From Microvirga sp. (GTDB lineage Bacteria; Pseudomonadota; Alphaproteobacteria; Rhizobiales; Beijerinckiaceae), in contig JAQSWQ010000013.1 in assembly GCA_029266525.1 (NCBI GenBank), forward strand, positions 1 to 55,331: 55,331 bases of DNA, in the 5' to 3' direction. Shown piece by piece: positions 11,334 through 20,397 of the stretch. Positions within the stretch are counted from its first letter, which is position 1; each line of letters begins with the position of its first letter. The position numbers and the translations under genes were made by a program. Under the pieces are notes generated by a model that saw only the letters and a list, made by a program, of their open reading frames with translations, did not search any database and was not told the origin of the DNA.

Positions 11334-12656
11334 TCAAAAGCTTTCCCGGAACCAGCGGCCCACCTTGGAGAGGTAGCCGTCGGTGCCGGTCGCGGCGTGG
11401 CGGCTCGCGCGAATCTCGAAGTGCTCGGCATGCGCGACCTGCGGGTAGACCAGGAGGCCGACAGCCGCTGAGAAGGCCGGGCCTTTGGCGGCCTCCGGCA
11501 GGCCCTTGATCCCGAGCGGGCGACCGATGCGGATCTGCCCCTGAAGCACCTTCTTCGCGAGATCGGGCAGGCCGACGAGCTGGCTTGCGCCTCCGGTCAG
11601 GACGACCCGGCGCCCGGCCTGCGCCGCGAAGCCCGCGTTCTTCAGCCGCTCGCGCACGAGCTCGAGAATCTCTTCGACGCGCGGCCGGATGATGCGTACG
11701 AGATGCGATCGCGGCAGATGATGCGGGACGTCGCGCTCGTCCTCGTCGACCTGATGCACGGCGATCATGTCGCGGTCGTCGGAACTCGTGGCCATCGCGG
11801 AGCCGTAGAGCGTCTTCAGCCGCTCGGCCGCGGCGACGCGTGTCGTGAGGCCACGGGCGATATCCATGGTGACGTGGTGGCCCCCCACCGCGAGTGCGTC
11901 GACATGGACCACGTGCCCGCCGGCGAAGACGCCGACGCTCGTCGTGCCGCCGCCCATGTCGACCACGACCACGCCCATCTCAGCCTCGTCGTCGACGAGG
12001 GCGGAGAGGCCCGCCGCATAGGGCGTCGCCACGACGGTCTCAATGCCGAGATGGCAGCGCTCGACCGCAAGCATAAGGTTGCGCGCCGCGGCCGCGTCCG
12101 ATGTGACGACGTGAAGGTCGACCCCGAGCCGCTCGCCGATCATGCCGCAGGGCTCGACGATGTTCGGCTGGGCGTCGAGGGAGAAGCCGGTCGGCAGTGC
12201 ATGGAGCACGGCCTGCCCGGGCCGCAGGGTGTGGGCGCTCGCGGTCGCGAGGACGCGCTGCACGTCGGTGGGAGAGACCGATCCGCCGCGCACGCTCGCG
12301 GCGCCCTCGAAATGCTGCGAGGCAAGGCGCCCGCCGGTAAGGTTCACGACTACCGATTGGATCTCGACCTTTGCCATCCGTTCGGCGGCGTGGATGGCTT
12401 GGCGGATGGCGCCCTCGGCCGCCTCTAGGTCGACAACCGCGCCGCCCTTGATGCCGAGCGAGCGCTGGTGGCCGATGCCGACGATGCGAGCGAGATGGGT
12501 CCGCCCGCGCAACGCCTCGAGCCCCTCCATCGGCACAAGCTGCGCGACCAGGCAGACGATCTTGCTCGTGCCGATGTCGAGCACCGACAAGGTCGCGCCC
12601 TTGCGCGACGACAGTGGCTTCAGGCGCGGCGTCAGGCCATTGTGCAGGAGGCTCAC
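11334..12656 (-). CDS. ftsA: Cell division protein FtsA
   Basis: Actin-like ATPase tethering FtsZ to the membrane; 440 residues. The N-terminal phosphate-1 motif [12 protein letters not shown] is near 26-37, the 1C SHS2 domain follows, and the second phosphate motif reads [14 protein letters not shown]. The C-terminus [13 protein letters not shown] is the amphipathic membrane-targeting helix. The ATG overlaps the ftsQ stop by 4 bases, so the two are translationally coupled. Length is within the alphaproteobacterial range (about 420-445). Confidence 0.96.
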   Translation of the reverse strand: MSLLHNGLTPRLKPLSSRKGATLSVLDIGTSKIVCLVAQLVPMEGLEALRGRTHLARIVGIGHQRSLGIKGGAVVDLEAAEGAIRQAIHAAERMAKVEIQSVVVNLTGGRLASQHFEGAASVRGGSVSPTDVQRVLATASAHTLRPGQAVLHALPTGFSLDAQPNIVEPCGMIGERLGVDLHVVTSDAAAARNLMLAVERCHLGIETVVATPYAAGLSALVDDEAEMGVVVVDMGGGTTSVGVFAGGHVVHVDALAVGGHHVTMDIARGLTTRVAAAERLKTLYGSAMATSSDDRDMIAVHQVDEDERDVPHHLPRSHLVRIIRPRVEEILELVRERLKNAGFAAQAGRRVVLTGGASQLVGLPDLAKKVLQGQIRIGRPLGIKGLPEAAKGPAFSAAVGLLVYPQVAHAEHFEIRASRHAATGTDGYLSKVGRWFRESF

Positions 12657-13630
12657 GTCTCAACCCCCTTGCCGCGCACCGGCTTCTTCTTGAGCGAGTC
12701 GAGCCGGGCGGCAGCCGCCTCTTCCGTGAGCCGCACGACGACCCGGTCGGCCATGCGCAAGTCGATCGCGATCACGTCCTTCTGAAGGATGTTCTGCTCG
12801 CGCTCCAGCTTGATGAGCCGGGCGAGCGCGGCGTCGGTTTCCCGCTCCGGCAGCCGGACATCGATGCCGTTGTCGATCTTGAGCGTCCAGCGTCGGCCGG
12901 AGACCAGCGTACCGGCGCGGATTCGATTCTTGAGAGGGCCCGCGGCCTCGAGCAGCGCGAGGTAGTCCCTGGTGTGGAGGTTCGCCTCCTCACCGACAAC
13001 GAGCGGCAGAAATGCGAAGCGCCCGTCGCCGAACGAGTCGATCACGGTGCCGTCGGCTGCGATGATGAAGAGTTCGCCGTTCTTCTGCCACAGCGCATGC
13101 GCCTCTCGCTCGAGGAGGGCGATCGAAAGCTCGTTCGGGTAGAGCTTGCGGACAGTGGCGCTCTTGATGAGCGGCACCGCCTCGAGCCGCTCCCGCGTCT
13201 CCCGCACGCTCAGGAACGGCAGCGATACGCGCGGCGAGATGCCGGCGAAGGCGAGGACCTCAGGCTCGTGAAGCTGGGCGATCCCGGAAATCGTCACCCG
13301 CTCGATGCCGAGGCCGACCGCGCGCGCGAGAAGATGGTGCGGAGCGCCGTAATGCTCGCGAGCCGCCTGAAGGTGCCCTCCACTTCCAAGCCCGATGCCG
13401 ATTGCGGCCACGAGGAAGCCGAGCGCGAGGCCGGTGCCGAGAAAGCGCGGCAGCCGCCGCTCGAGCGGCACCGCGACCGAGCGGCCACGCCGCAACTGCG
13501 GGCGCGCTAGAAGACGGACGAGACGATTGGGAAAAGCGGAGGGTGGATTGGGAAGCGGGATGTTGCGAGCGCCAACGGCGCCGGGCGGGCCGGCGGTCAG
13601 CGGTCGTAGGAGGCGTCCTCCACCATCCAT
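12653..13630 (-). CDS. ftsQ: Cell division protein FtsQ
   Basis: Single-pass inner-membrane divisome protein of 325 residues: an arginine/proline-rich cytoplasmic tail (1-65), one membrane helix (about 67-84, GTGLALGFLVAAIGIGL), a POTRA domain (about 110-180, beginning ITISGIAQLHEPEV-like sequence) and the FtsQ beta domain with SGRRWTLKIDNGIDVRLPE. Its ATG lies inside the last 34 bases of ddl, in another frame, and its stop overlaps ftsA by four bases. No better start is available upstream of the helix, so the overlap seems real. Confidence 0.93.
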   Translation of the reverse strand: MDGGGRLLRPLTAGPPGAVGARNIPLPNPPSAFPNRLVRLLARPQLRRGRSVAVPLERRLPRFLGTGLALGFLVAAIGIGLGSGGHLQAAREHYGAPHHLLARAVGLGIERVTISGIAQLHEPEVLAFAGISPRVSLPFLSVRETRERLEAVPLIKSATVRKLYPNELSIALLEREAHALWQKNGELFIIAADGTVIDSFGDGRFAFLPLVVGEEANLHTRDYLALLEAAGPLKNRIRAGTLVSGRRWTLKIDNGIDVRLPERETDAALARLIKLEREQNILQKDVIAIDLRMADRVVVRLTEEAAAARLDSLKKKPVRGKGVET

Positions 13631-14532
13631 CGTACAAGCTCACCGAACGAGTAGCCCGCGTGGGCCGCCATTTCGGGCACCAAGCTCGTCTCGGTCATGC
13701 CGGGCTGCGTGTTGACTTCGAGAACGACCAGATCACCGGTTCCGCCCGGCGTGTCGTCGTATCTGAGGTCCGCGCGGCTGACGCCCCGGCAGCCGAGTGC
13801 TTGATGCGCCGTTAACGCCAACTCTTGGACCTGTTGGTAAACATTCGGTTTAATTTCGGCCGGCAGCACGTGAATCGAGCCGCCCTTGGCGTATTTTGCG
13901 TCGTAGTCGTAGAAGAGGCCGGTCGCCGGCCGGATGTCGATGACGCCGAGCGGCTTGTCGCCCATGACGGCGCAGGTCAGCTCGCGGCCAGCGACGTATT
14001 TCTCGACGAGCACGAGGTCGCCGAAGGGCCAGTCCTCGCGCAGGAGCTCCTGGGGCGGATGCGTGCGGTCCTCCCGCACGATGATTACGCCGACCGACGA
14101 GCCTTCGTTGACCGGCTTCACCACATAAGGCGGGGGTAGAACGTGACGCTCCGAGGCTTCGCGGCGATGGATTTTGACGCCCTCCGGCACCGGGACGCCG
14201 GCCGCCTTGAGGATCACCTTGGCGCGGTCCTTCTGCATCGCAAGCGCCGAGGCGAGGATGCCCGAATGGGTGTAGGGCAGACGCAGGAGCTCGAGGAGGC
14301 CCTGGATCGTGCCGTCCTCGCCGAATCGGCCGTGGAGCGCGTTGAAGATCACATCGGGCTTAGGGCTCACGGACTCGAGCACCGTCGAGATGTCCGGGCC
14401 GACGTCGATCGGGGTGACCCTGTAGCCCTCGCCTTCGAGCGCCTGGCAGCAGGCTTTGCCGGAGCTGAGGGAGACCTCGCGCTCGGCGGACCACCCGCCC
14501 ATCAGGACGGCGACGTGTTTTTGGGTCGTCAT
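13597..14532 (-). CDS. ddl: D-alanine-D-alanine ligase
   Basis: ATP-grasp enzyme making the D-Ala-D-Ala dipeptide for peptidoglycan; 311 residues, DdlB length. The start is at MTTQKHVAVLMGGWSAEREV, the classic N-terminus; an open frame further upstream to 14670 belongs to a degraded methyltransferase and is not part of the gene. ATP-grasp segments include PYVVKPVNEGSSVGVIIV and the Mg-binding VLEVNTQPGMTETSLVPEM. The stretch between murB and ddl is disturbed by foreign sequence, so ddl may depend on a promoter within 14533-15008 or on read-through from murB. Confidence 0.96.
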   Translation of the reverse strand: MTTQKHVAVLMGGWSAEREVSLSSGKACCQALEGEGYRVTPIDVGPDISTVLESVSPKPDVIFNALHGRFGEDGTIQGLLELLRLPYTHSGILASALAMQKDRAKVILKAAGVPVPEGVKIHRREASERHVLPPPYVVKPVNEGSSVGVIIVREDRTHPPQELLREDWPFGDLVLVEKYVAGRELTCAVMGDKPLGVIDIRPATGLFYDYDAKYAKGGSIHVLPAEIKPNVYQQVQELALTAHQALGCRGVSRADLRYDDTPGGTGDLVVLEVNTQPGMTETSLVPEMAAHAGYSFGELVRWMVEDASYDR

Positions 14533-14554
14533 CTCACACTCCGAGCTCGCCCTG

Positions 14555-14962
14555 CGTCTCCGAGCCTCTCGCCTCGTCTTCTTGAAGACGTTCGGGTTGA
14601 TCCACGGCATGTGAGGCTTCTTGCCGTCGAAGAGGCTCCTCGATCGTGATGATCTGACGCTTCGGGACATCGCCGTGCAGCGGCGATTCGTAAAAGCCCG
14701 CCGCGGAAGCCTCCCGCCTCATCGTGACGGTGGGATCGCCGAGGTGGCGTTCGAGTTGAATGGGCGGGTCGAGATAGACGAGGTCCACGGACCCGTCCTC
14801 GACGTACTCCCGCAGGATGTGCAGGTTGTCGCCGTAGAAGAAAAAGTTGACAGCAGGCGTGCGGCGCCAAGCGCGGAATCCTGGACTCGTTCTTTCCTTG
14901 GCTTTGGAGCCAGGGCGAGCCCCGGTCACTCCGCCGCCCAGCGGGTCGTACCTTGCACTCAT
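14555..14962 (-). pseudogene. Decayed site-specific DNA methyltransferase
   Basis: The minus strand encodes MSARYDPLGGGVTGARPG, then FFFYGDNLHILREYV and DLVYLDPP, the N-terminal part and catalytic DPPF-type motif of an adenine/cytosine-N4 methylase (type III-like family). At about 14761 one extra base breaks the frame: dropping it gives DPPFNSNAT, the expected motif. The sequence then jumps to family C-terminal text (AGFYESPLHGDVPKRQIITIEE), meaning the several-hundred-residue middle is deleted. Near 14636 another extra base breaks the frame; removing it yields LFDGKKPHMPWINPNVFKK. No functional product is possible. It is embedded between ddl and murB, an unusual site for foreign DNA. Confidence 0.85.
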
Positions 14963-15008
14963 CTGCACCCTCCGGAGCCCGGATCGAGAATCGACCACCG
15001 GGAGGGCC

Positions 15009-15305
15009 CTATTTCAGCGCCGTAACGACGGGGCCTGAAACGGCGTCGGTGACCCCAAGGCCGCCGCCGAGGTCCTCAAGCGTGTCCCGGAAGGAGTTGA
15101 GGGTGGCGATCATGGCCGGCCGAGCCCGCGCGAGGGCGTCGACGCCGGTCCATTCGGCGATGATGCAATAGCTGCGATCGCCGGTCTTGATGATATTGGC
15201 GTGCACGAGTCCCGGCCAATCCTCGTGGATGTTCTTGTGGGCGTTCAGGAACTCCTGGTCTCGGCCGGGCGAAACTCGGAACCGGACGGCGTTGAACGCG
15301 GTCAT
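15009..15305 (-). CDS. Small ABM-like (dimeric alpha-beta barrel) protein
   Basis: A 98-residue protein with the pattern of an antibiotic-biosynthesis-monooxygenase fold: AVRFRVSPGRDQEFLNAHK, a WPGLVHANIIKTGDRSYCII core, an EWTGVDAL strand-helix and a RPAMIATLNSFRDTLEDL helix. Members are small dimeric barrels, some acting as cofactor-free quinol oxidases, many of unknown function; the role here cannot be stated. It is intact, in contrast to the adjacent methyltransferase relic, and sits between murB and ddl on the same strand, with 199 bases of unassigned sequence between it and murB. Confidence 0.7.
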   Translation of the reverse strand: MTAFNAVRFRVSPGRDQEFLNAHKNIHEDWPGLVHANIIKTGDRSYCIIAEWTGVDALARARPAMIATLNSFRDTLEDLGGGLGVTDAVSGPVVTALK

Positions 15306-15504
15306 CGCATCCTCTTGTCGGCACGGGTTGCTCCGCCAAGCGTAAGCGGCATAGGGCGGCTCGTCGAGGTCGCCGCAGCCAAGATGGATGGTCGGACCAG
15401 CTCGTCCCGATCAACTCGCACGCGATGCGCAGGATGTAGGCTCATTCGGTCGCCGTAGCGTTCTTGAGTTCCGAGGCTCGGCTTCGCGGCCGCGAGATGA
15501 TGGA

Positions 15505-16425
15505 TCAGGCCGCAACCCCGATCCGCTTGATCTCCCATTCGAGCTCCACGCCCGAATTTTCGCGCACCCTTCGGCGCACTTCCTCACCCAGATTCTCAAT
15601 ATCCGCCGCGGTCGCATTCCCGCGGTTGATCAAGAAGTTACAGTGCATTTCTGAGACCTGAGCGTCGCCGATCACGAGCCCGCGACAGCCGGCGGCGTCG
15701 ATGAGCTTCCAAGCCTTGTTGCCGGGCGGGTTCTTGAAAGTCGAGCCGCCGGTCTTCTCGCGGATCGGCTGCGCCGCCTCGCGCGCTTCGGTGACGCGCT
15801 CCATTTCGGCCTGGATCGCAGCCTGATCGCCGGGGCGGCCCTGGAACAGCGCCTGCGTGAAGATCACGTCCGCGGGCGCGCTCGAGTGACGATAGGCGAA
15901 CCCCATGTCGTCATGGCTGAAGACCCGGACCTCGCCCTTGCGGTCGATGCCGCGTGCCTCGACAAGCACGTCGGTGGTCTCGCCGCCATGGGCGCCGGCG
16001 TTCATGCGCAAGGCGCCGCCGATCGACCCGGGGATACCGCGGTAGAAGGCGAGCCCGCCGATCGCGGCATCCGCCGCGGCGCGCGACACCTTGACGTCCG
16101 GCACCGCGGTGCCGGCTAGGAGGCGGTGTCCGTCCTCGACCGAAACCGTGCCGAAGCCCTTGCCGCCGAGCCGGATCACCACGCCGGGCACGCCGCCGTC
16201 GCGGACGATCAAGTTCGAGCCGAGCCCGACGACCGTCACCGGCACTTCCTGCGGTAGGCGACTGAGGAAGTGGGCGAGGTCCTCCTCGTCGGCGGGCGAG
16301 AACAGGATTTGCGCGGGCCCGCCGACCCGGAACCAGGTGAGGTCGGCCATGGCCGCGTTCGCGACCACGCGGCCGCGCAGCTCGGGCATAGAGGCGCGCA
16401 GCTGGGGGATGATGTCGGGAAACAT
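15505..16425 (-). CDS. murB: UDP-N-acetylenolpyruvoylglucosamine reductase MurB
   Basis: FAD-dependent, NADPH-using reductase producing UDP-MurNAc; 306 residues, type II-like length without the extra loop region of long MurB. The FAD-binding segment includes [14 protein letters not shown] and [14 protein letters not shown]; the proton-donor serine region reads [14 protein letters not shown]-like sequence ([18 protein letters not shown]), and MGFAYRHSS matches the substrate-binding tyrosine motif. The start is set at [11 protein letters not shown], four bases after the murC stop; the open frame continues upstream only as overlap with murC. Typical neighbour order murC-murB-ddl. Confidence 0.96.
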   Translation of the reverse strand: MFPDIIPQLRASMPELRGRVVANAAMADLTWFRVGGPAQILFSPADEEDLAHFLSRLPQEVPVTVVGLGSNLIVRDGGVPGVVIRLGGKGFGTVSVEDGHRLLAGTAVPDVKVSRAAADAAIGGLAFYRGIPGSIGGALRMNAGAHGGETTDVLVEARGIDRKGEVRVFSHDDMGFAYRHSSAPADVIFTQALFQGRPGDQAAIQAEMERVTEAREAAQPIREKTGGSTFKNPPGNKAWKLIDAAGCRGLVIGDAQVSEMHCNFLINRGNATAADIENLGEEVRRRVRENSGVELEWEIKRIGVAA

Positions 16426-16429
16426 CGGC

Positions 16430-17845
16430 TCAGGCGGCCTTCTCTTCCATGCCGGCGAGCTCGCCGGGAAGCGCGTAGGCCCATTGCGTGATGTTTCCGG
16501 CGCCGAGACAGACGACATAGTCGCCGGGCGTTGCGAGCCCGCGCACCATGGCGGCGAGATCCTCGGAGCGCTCGAGCGGCATGGCGTTGCGATGCCCGCG
16601 CGCCCTGAGGCCCTGCACGAGGCTGTCCCGGTCCGCGCCTTCGATCGGCTGCTCGCCGGCCGCATAGACCGGCGCCACGATCACGGCGTCGGCGTCGTTG
16701 AAGCAGGTGCAGAAATCGTTGAAGAGCGATTGCAGGCGCGTGTAGCGGTGCGGCTGCACGATTGCGATCACCTGCCCGTCGGTCGACGCGCGCGCCGCCT
16801 TGAGAACCGCCGCGATCTCCACGGGGTGGTGGCCGTAATCGTCGAAGATCGTCGCACCGTTCCACTCTCCGGTCCGGGTAAAGCGGCGCTTGACCCCGCC
16901 GAAGCCGGCAAGCGCCTTTTTGATCGACGGCGGATCGACCCCGAGTTCGTGGGCCACCGCGATCGCCGCCGTGGCGTTCAGCGCGTTATGGCGGCCCGGC
17001 ATCGGCAGGACGAGATCCTCGATTTCGATCCGCATGCCCGGGCGCCGGTCGCGGATGAGAACGCGGAACCGCGTGCGCCCCCCGCCCTGCTCGACATCCA
17101 TCAGCCGCACGTCGGCCTGGGGGTTCTCGCCATAGGTGATGATGCGCCGGTCGGCGATGCGTCCGACGAGGTCCTGCACCGTCGGGTGATCGGTGCACAT
17201 CACGGCGAAGCCATAGAAGGGTATATTGTCGATGAAGGACCTAAAGGCGTCCTTGATGGCGTCGAAGGTCTGGAAGTGGTCGAGGTGCTCCGGGTCGATG
17301 TTCGTCACGATGGCCACGTCGGCGGGCAGCTTGAGAAAGGTGCCGTCCGATTCGTCGGCCTCAACCACCATCCAGTCGCCCTCCCCCATGCGGGCGTTGG
17401 TGCCGTAGGCGTTGATGATGCCGCCGTTGATCACCGTCGGGTCTAGCCCGCCGGCATCGAGGAGGGTCGCGACGAGCGAGGTGGTAGTGGTCTTGCCGTG
17501 CGTGCCGGCGATCGCGACGCAGCTCTTGAAGCGCATCAGCTCGGCGAGCATCTCGGCGCGGCGGACCACCGGCAAGCGCCGCTCGCGCGCAGCGACGAGC
17601 TCGGGGTTGTCGCGCTTGATCGCGGTCGAGACCACCACGATCTCGGCCGCCTCGAGGTTCTCGGCCTTGTGGCCGATGAAGGTCCTCACGCCGCTTTCGG
17701 CAAGTCGCTTGACGTTGTAATTATCCGCCGCGTCCGAGCCCTGCACGGTGTACCCGAGATTCGCCATCACCTCGGCGATGCCGGACATGCCGATGCCGCC
17801 GATGCCGATGAAGTGGATGGGGCCGAGCTTGGGCGGCAATTTCAT
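16430..17845 (-). CDS. murC: UDP-N-acetylmuramate-L-alanine ligase MurC
   Basis: First amino-acid ligase of peptidoglycan precursor synthesis, adding L-Ala to UDP-MurNAc; 471 residues. N-terminal Rossmann motif [18 protein letters not shown] (about 10-27), ATP-binding P-loop [15 protein letters not shown] (about 111-125), Mg/ADP region [12 protein letters not shown] and the C-terminal ligase domain starting near residue 320 with [11 protein letters not shown]. Separated from murG by 86 bases and from murB by 4. All residues expected for a working Mur ligase appear present. Confidence 0.97.
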   Translation of the reverse strand: MKLPPKLGPIHFIGIGGIGMSGIAEVMANLGYTVQGSDAADNYNVKRLAESGVRTFIGHKAENLEAAEIVVVSTAIKRDNPELVAARERRLPVVRRAEMLAELMRFKSCVAIAGTHGKTTTTSLVATLLDAGGLDPTVINGGIINAYGTNARMGEGDWMVVEADESDGTFLKLPADVAIVTNIDPEHLDHFQTFDAIKDAFRSFIDNIPFYGFAVMCTDHPTVQDLVGRIADRRIITYGENPQADVRLMDVEQGGGRTRFRVLIRDRRPGMRIEIEDLVLPMPGRHNALNATAAIAVAHELGVDPPSIKKALAGFGGVKRRFTRTGEWNGATIFDDYGHHPVEIAAVLKAARASTDGQVIAIVQPHRYTRLQSLFNDFCTCFNDADAVIVAPVYAAGEQPIEGADRDSLVQGLRARGHRNAMPLERSEDLAAMVRGLATPGDYVVCLGAGNITQWAYALPGELAGMEEKAA

Positions 17846-17931
17846 GAGCGTTCTCGTGCACTTCCGGAGAGAGGCTGGGAGGGAGCTTGCGGGTTAGCAC
17901 AGCTCCGCCGGGATGCCTCTAGGAGAATGTT

Positions 17932-19068
17932 CTAGCCCTGCTCAGGCCTCGCGCCGCCCTTCGCGAAGGCCTTGACACCCACGAGATCAGCGACGCTCGC
18001 GGCCAGGCGCTGGGCCGCATCGGAGCGGCCGGCAATCTTTGCGGCTTGAGCCGCCTGTGTCAGCCGCGCCGGATCTTCGAGGCGAGACCTGATCTCGCTC
18101 GCGAGCCGCTCGGGCGTGAATTCCGCCTGCGGGATTACGGCCGCGGCGCCGATATCGGCGAGCGATTGAGCATTGGCGGCCTGGTCCTGGTCGAGCGCGC
18201 CCGGCAACGGCACCAGGATCGAGGGGCGCCCGATCACGGCGAGCTCGGCGACGGTCGAGGCGCCGGAGCGCGAGACGACGAGATGCGCTTGCGACATCCG
18301 GCGCGGCAAATCCTTGAAGAAGGGTTGCAGCTCGGCCTGCACGCGTAGGCCAGAAAAGACCGCCCGGACGCGCTCGAGATCCTCCTCGCGTGCCTGCTGC
18401 GTCAGGTCGAGCTTCGCGCGCAGCTCCTCCGGCAGCACCGCGATCGCGCCCGGGACGATATCGCTCATGACCCGCGCGCCCTGGCTGCCGCCGAACACGA
18501 GAAGGCGCAGCTTGCCGCCATCGAGTGCCGGATAAGGCGTCCGCGCCGCCTCGAGCACCGCGGGCCGCACGGGATTTCCGGTGTGCACGATGCGCGCGGC
18601 CACCCCGGCGGGAATGCCCGTCACCTCAGGAAAACCCGTGGCGATCACCGAGACGCGCCCCGCCAGAAACCGGTTCGCGCGGCCCATGACGCCGTTCTGC
18701 TCGTGGATCACCGTCTGGATGCGCAGCATCGAGGCCGCGGCGATCGGCGGGACGGTGGGATAGCCGCCGAAGCCGACCACCGCCGCGGGCCGCAGCCGGC
18801 GAAGGGCGCGGCTTGCCTGCAGGAAGCCGTAGCCGAGCACGATCGTGGCCTTCGCCATCTGCGCCGGCGAGCGGCCAGACGGCGTCGCGGCCGCGATCCC
18901 GACGATCTCCTCGGCGGGGAAGCTCCCTGCAAGTGCGCCGGCGCGGTGGTCGGTCGCGAGCGCCACCCGGAGCCCGAGCCCGTTCAGCGCGTTCGCCAGC
19001 GCCTCGGCCGGGAAGAGATGTCCGCCCGTGCCGCCGGCGGCGAGGAGGATCAGCGGCTTCTCGGTCAC
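17932..19068 (-). CDS. murG: UDP-GlcNAc:undecaprenyl-PP-MurNAc-pentapeptide GlcNAc transferase MurG
   Basis: Peripheral membrane glycosyltransferase (GT28) converting lipid I to lipid II; 378 residues. N-terminal glycine-rich loop LAAGGTGGHLFPAEALA, acceptor-loop HEQNGVMGRANRFLA, and C-terminal UDP-GlcNAc site with SRSGASTVAELAVIGRP and DQDQAANA. The start is GTG at the complement of 19066-19068, overlapping the ftsW stop as GTGA; an ATG/GTG in the same frame far upstream would add 136 unconserved residues antisense-like to ftsW and is rejected. Confidence 0.96.
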   Translation of the reverse strand: MTEKPLILLAAGGTGGHLFPAEALANALNGLGLRVALATDHRAGALAGSFPAEEIVGIAAATPSGRSPAQMAKATIVLGYGFLQASRALRRLRPAAVVGFGGYPTVPPIAAASMLRIQTVIHEQNGVMGRANRFLAGRVSVIATGFPEVTGIPAGVAARIVHTGNPVRPAVLEAARTPYPALDGGKLRLLVFGGSQGARVMSDIVPGAIAVLPEELRAKLDLTQQAREEDLERVRAVFSGLRVQAELQPFFKDLPRRMSQAHLVVSRSGASTVAELAVIGRPSILVPLPGALDQDQAANAQSLADIGAAAVIPQAEFTPERLASEIRSRLEDPARLTQAAQAAKIAGRSDAAQRLAASVADLVGVKAFAKGGARPEQG

Positions 19069-20240
19069 AGCCGCATCGGCCCGAGCCGGTCCGCGATCTC
19101 GGCGCGCGGCCGCCGACGGGTGAGCGCTATGAGGAAGCCCATGCCGAGCGCGAGCGAGATCAGCGAGGACCCGCCGTAGGAGACGAAGGGCAGGGTCATG
19201 CCCTTGGCCGGGATGAGGTGCACGTTCACCGCCATGTTGATGGCGGCTTGCAAGCCGAACATCATCACGAGCCCGGCCGCGGCGAGCCGGCAGAAGGTAT
19301 CCTCGTTGCGCTGCGCCAGGAGGAGCCCGCGCAGTACGATGAAGGCAAAGAGCGCGACCAGCGCGATGCAGACGATCACGCCGAACTCTTCGCCCGTGAC
19401 CGCGAAGATGAAGTCGGTATGAGCATCGGGCAGGCGGCGCTTCGCGACGCCCTCCCCCGGCCCCGCGCCGAACCAACCGCCGCGCAGGAAGCCTTCCATC
19501 GCGGTCTCAGTCTGGAAATTGTCGATCACCGATTTTGCTCCATCCTTGCCGCCGTTGTCGCCCATGGCCTTGTGCAGGAAGCGCTCGATGCGGTCGCGGA
19601 CATGCGGCAGGAAACGATAGGCCGCCCCGATGCCGAGCGCGCCGCCGCTGCCGAGACCCAAGACCCAGAACCAGTGCAGGCCTGCGATGAAGAAGAGCCC
19701 GCACCACACGACGGTGATCAGCATGGTCTGGCCGAAATCCGGTTGCAGGATCAGCGGGACGATCGTTGCCGGCAGAAGCATGAGCGCGAGGAAGGCGCCG
19801 GGCATGTCGCGACGCCGCGCCCCCTCGGCAAAGGCCCAGGCGGCAAGCACCACGAAGGCCGGCTTCACGAACTCCGAGGGCTGCAGGCCGATGCCGGCGA
19901 TCGAGATCCAGCGATGGGCGCCTTTGATCTCGGGCCCCCACTGCAGCGCGGCGAAGACGAGCGCCATGCCGATGGCGTAGGTGAGGAGTGCGAGGCGGCG
20001 TACGTGCCGCACCGACAGGAACGATACGGCCATCATCAGCGCCACAGCGGGCGCGAGATAGAGCACCTGGCGGCTCACGAAGTGGAAGGTCGAGAGCCCG
20101 AGACGCTCGGCCGCCGGCGGGCCGCCGGCCATCAGCAGCACGAGGCCCGTCACCATCAAGGTCGCCAGCCCGGCGAGCATGGCGCGATCGACCGTCCACC
20201 ACCAATCGCCGACAAGCGTCCGTTCCGCGCGGGACATCAT
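19065..20240 (-). CDS. ftsW: Lipid II polymerase / division protein FtsW
   Basis: SEDS-family septal peptidoglycan glycosyltransferase, 391 residues with about ten membrane helices. Family motifs: GAHRWISIAGIGLQPSEFVKP region, LQPDFGQTML loop carrying the conserved aspartate, NMAVNVHLIPAKGMTLPFVS and YGGSSLISLALGMGFLI. It partners FtsI (PBP3), encoded upstream in the same block. The 3' end is coupled to murG by GTGA. On its 5' side a 157-base gap containing a decayed palindromic repeat separates it from murD, unlike the tight spacing elsewhere. Confidence 0.96.
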   Translation of the reverse strand: MMSRAERTLVGDWWWTVDRAMLAGLATLMVTGLVLLMAGGPPAAERLGLSTFHFVSRQVLYLAPAVALMMAVSFLSVRHVRRLALLTYAIGMALVFAALQWGPEIKGAHRWISIAGIGLQPSEFVKPAFVVLAAWAFAEGARRRDMPGAFLALMLLPATIVPLILQPDFGQTMLITVVWCGLFFIAGLHWFWVLGLGSGGALGIGAAYRFLPHVRDRIERFLHKAMGDNGGKDGAKSVIDNFQTETAMEGFLRGGWFGAGPGEGVAKRRLPDAHTDFIFAVTGEEFGVIVCIALVALFAFIVLRGLLLAQRNEDTFCRLAAAGLVMMFGLQAAINMAVNVHLIPAKGMTLPFVSYGGSSLISLALGMGFLIALTRRRPRAEIADRLGPMRL

Positions 20241-20255
20241 GCTCAGAGCCTCTTT

Positions 20256-20366
20256 GTCATTCCCTCAAGGCCGCGCAGCAACCGGGAAGGCATCCAGGGG
20301 TATCGGCGACGCGAGGAGGATGGGCCCCTTCCCTTCCTCCGCTTCGCTCCGATCGGCCGGGAAAGA
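20256..20366. repeat. Degenerate palindromic repeat between murD and ftsW
   Basis: GTCATTCCC at the left and CGATCGGCCGGGAAAGAT at the right bracket a 110-base segment with CCGGGAAGGCATCCAGG and CTTCGCTCCG in between. This resembles the GTCAT-CCCGG...CCGGGATGAC class of dispersed repeat in Hyphomicrobiales, but the arms are worn, so identity is tentative. It accounts for most of the gap between the two genes. Confidence 0.4.
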
Positions 20367-20397
20367 TATCGTTGCGGGAAGATTCGCAGAACGCGGT

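Noticed and set aside
11242-11337. Extended ftsZ start overlapping the ftsA stop
   Set aside because: The extra 32 residues ([14 protein letters not shown] and following) are absent from FtsZ proteins, while a good ribosome binding site precedes the conserved start.
9664-11376. Long plus-strand frame opposite ftsZ
   Set aside because: Composition is Arg/Asp/Ala-rich antisense text with no motif; ftsZ on the other strand is unambiguous.
15302-15445. A 47-codon frame whose stop overlaps the ABM gene start as ATGA
   Set aside because: The overlap looks like coupling, but the peptide has no family, no ribosome binding site was seen, and the frame also runs back into murB, so chance is likelier.
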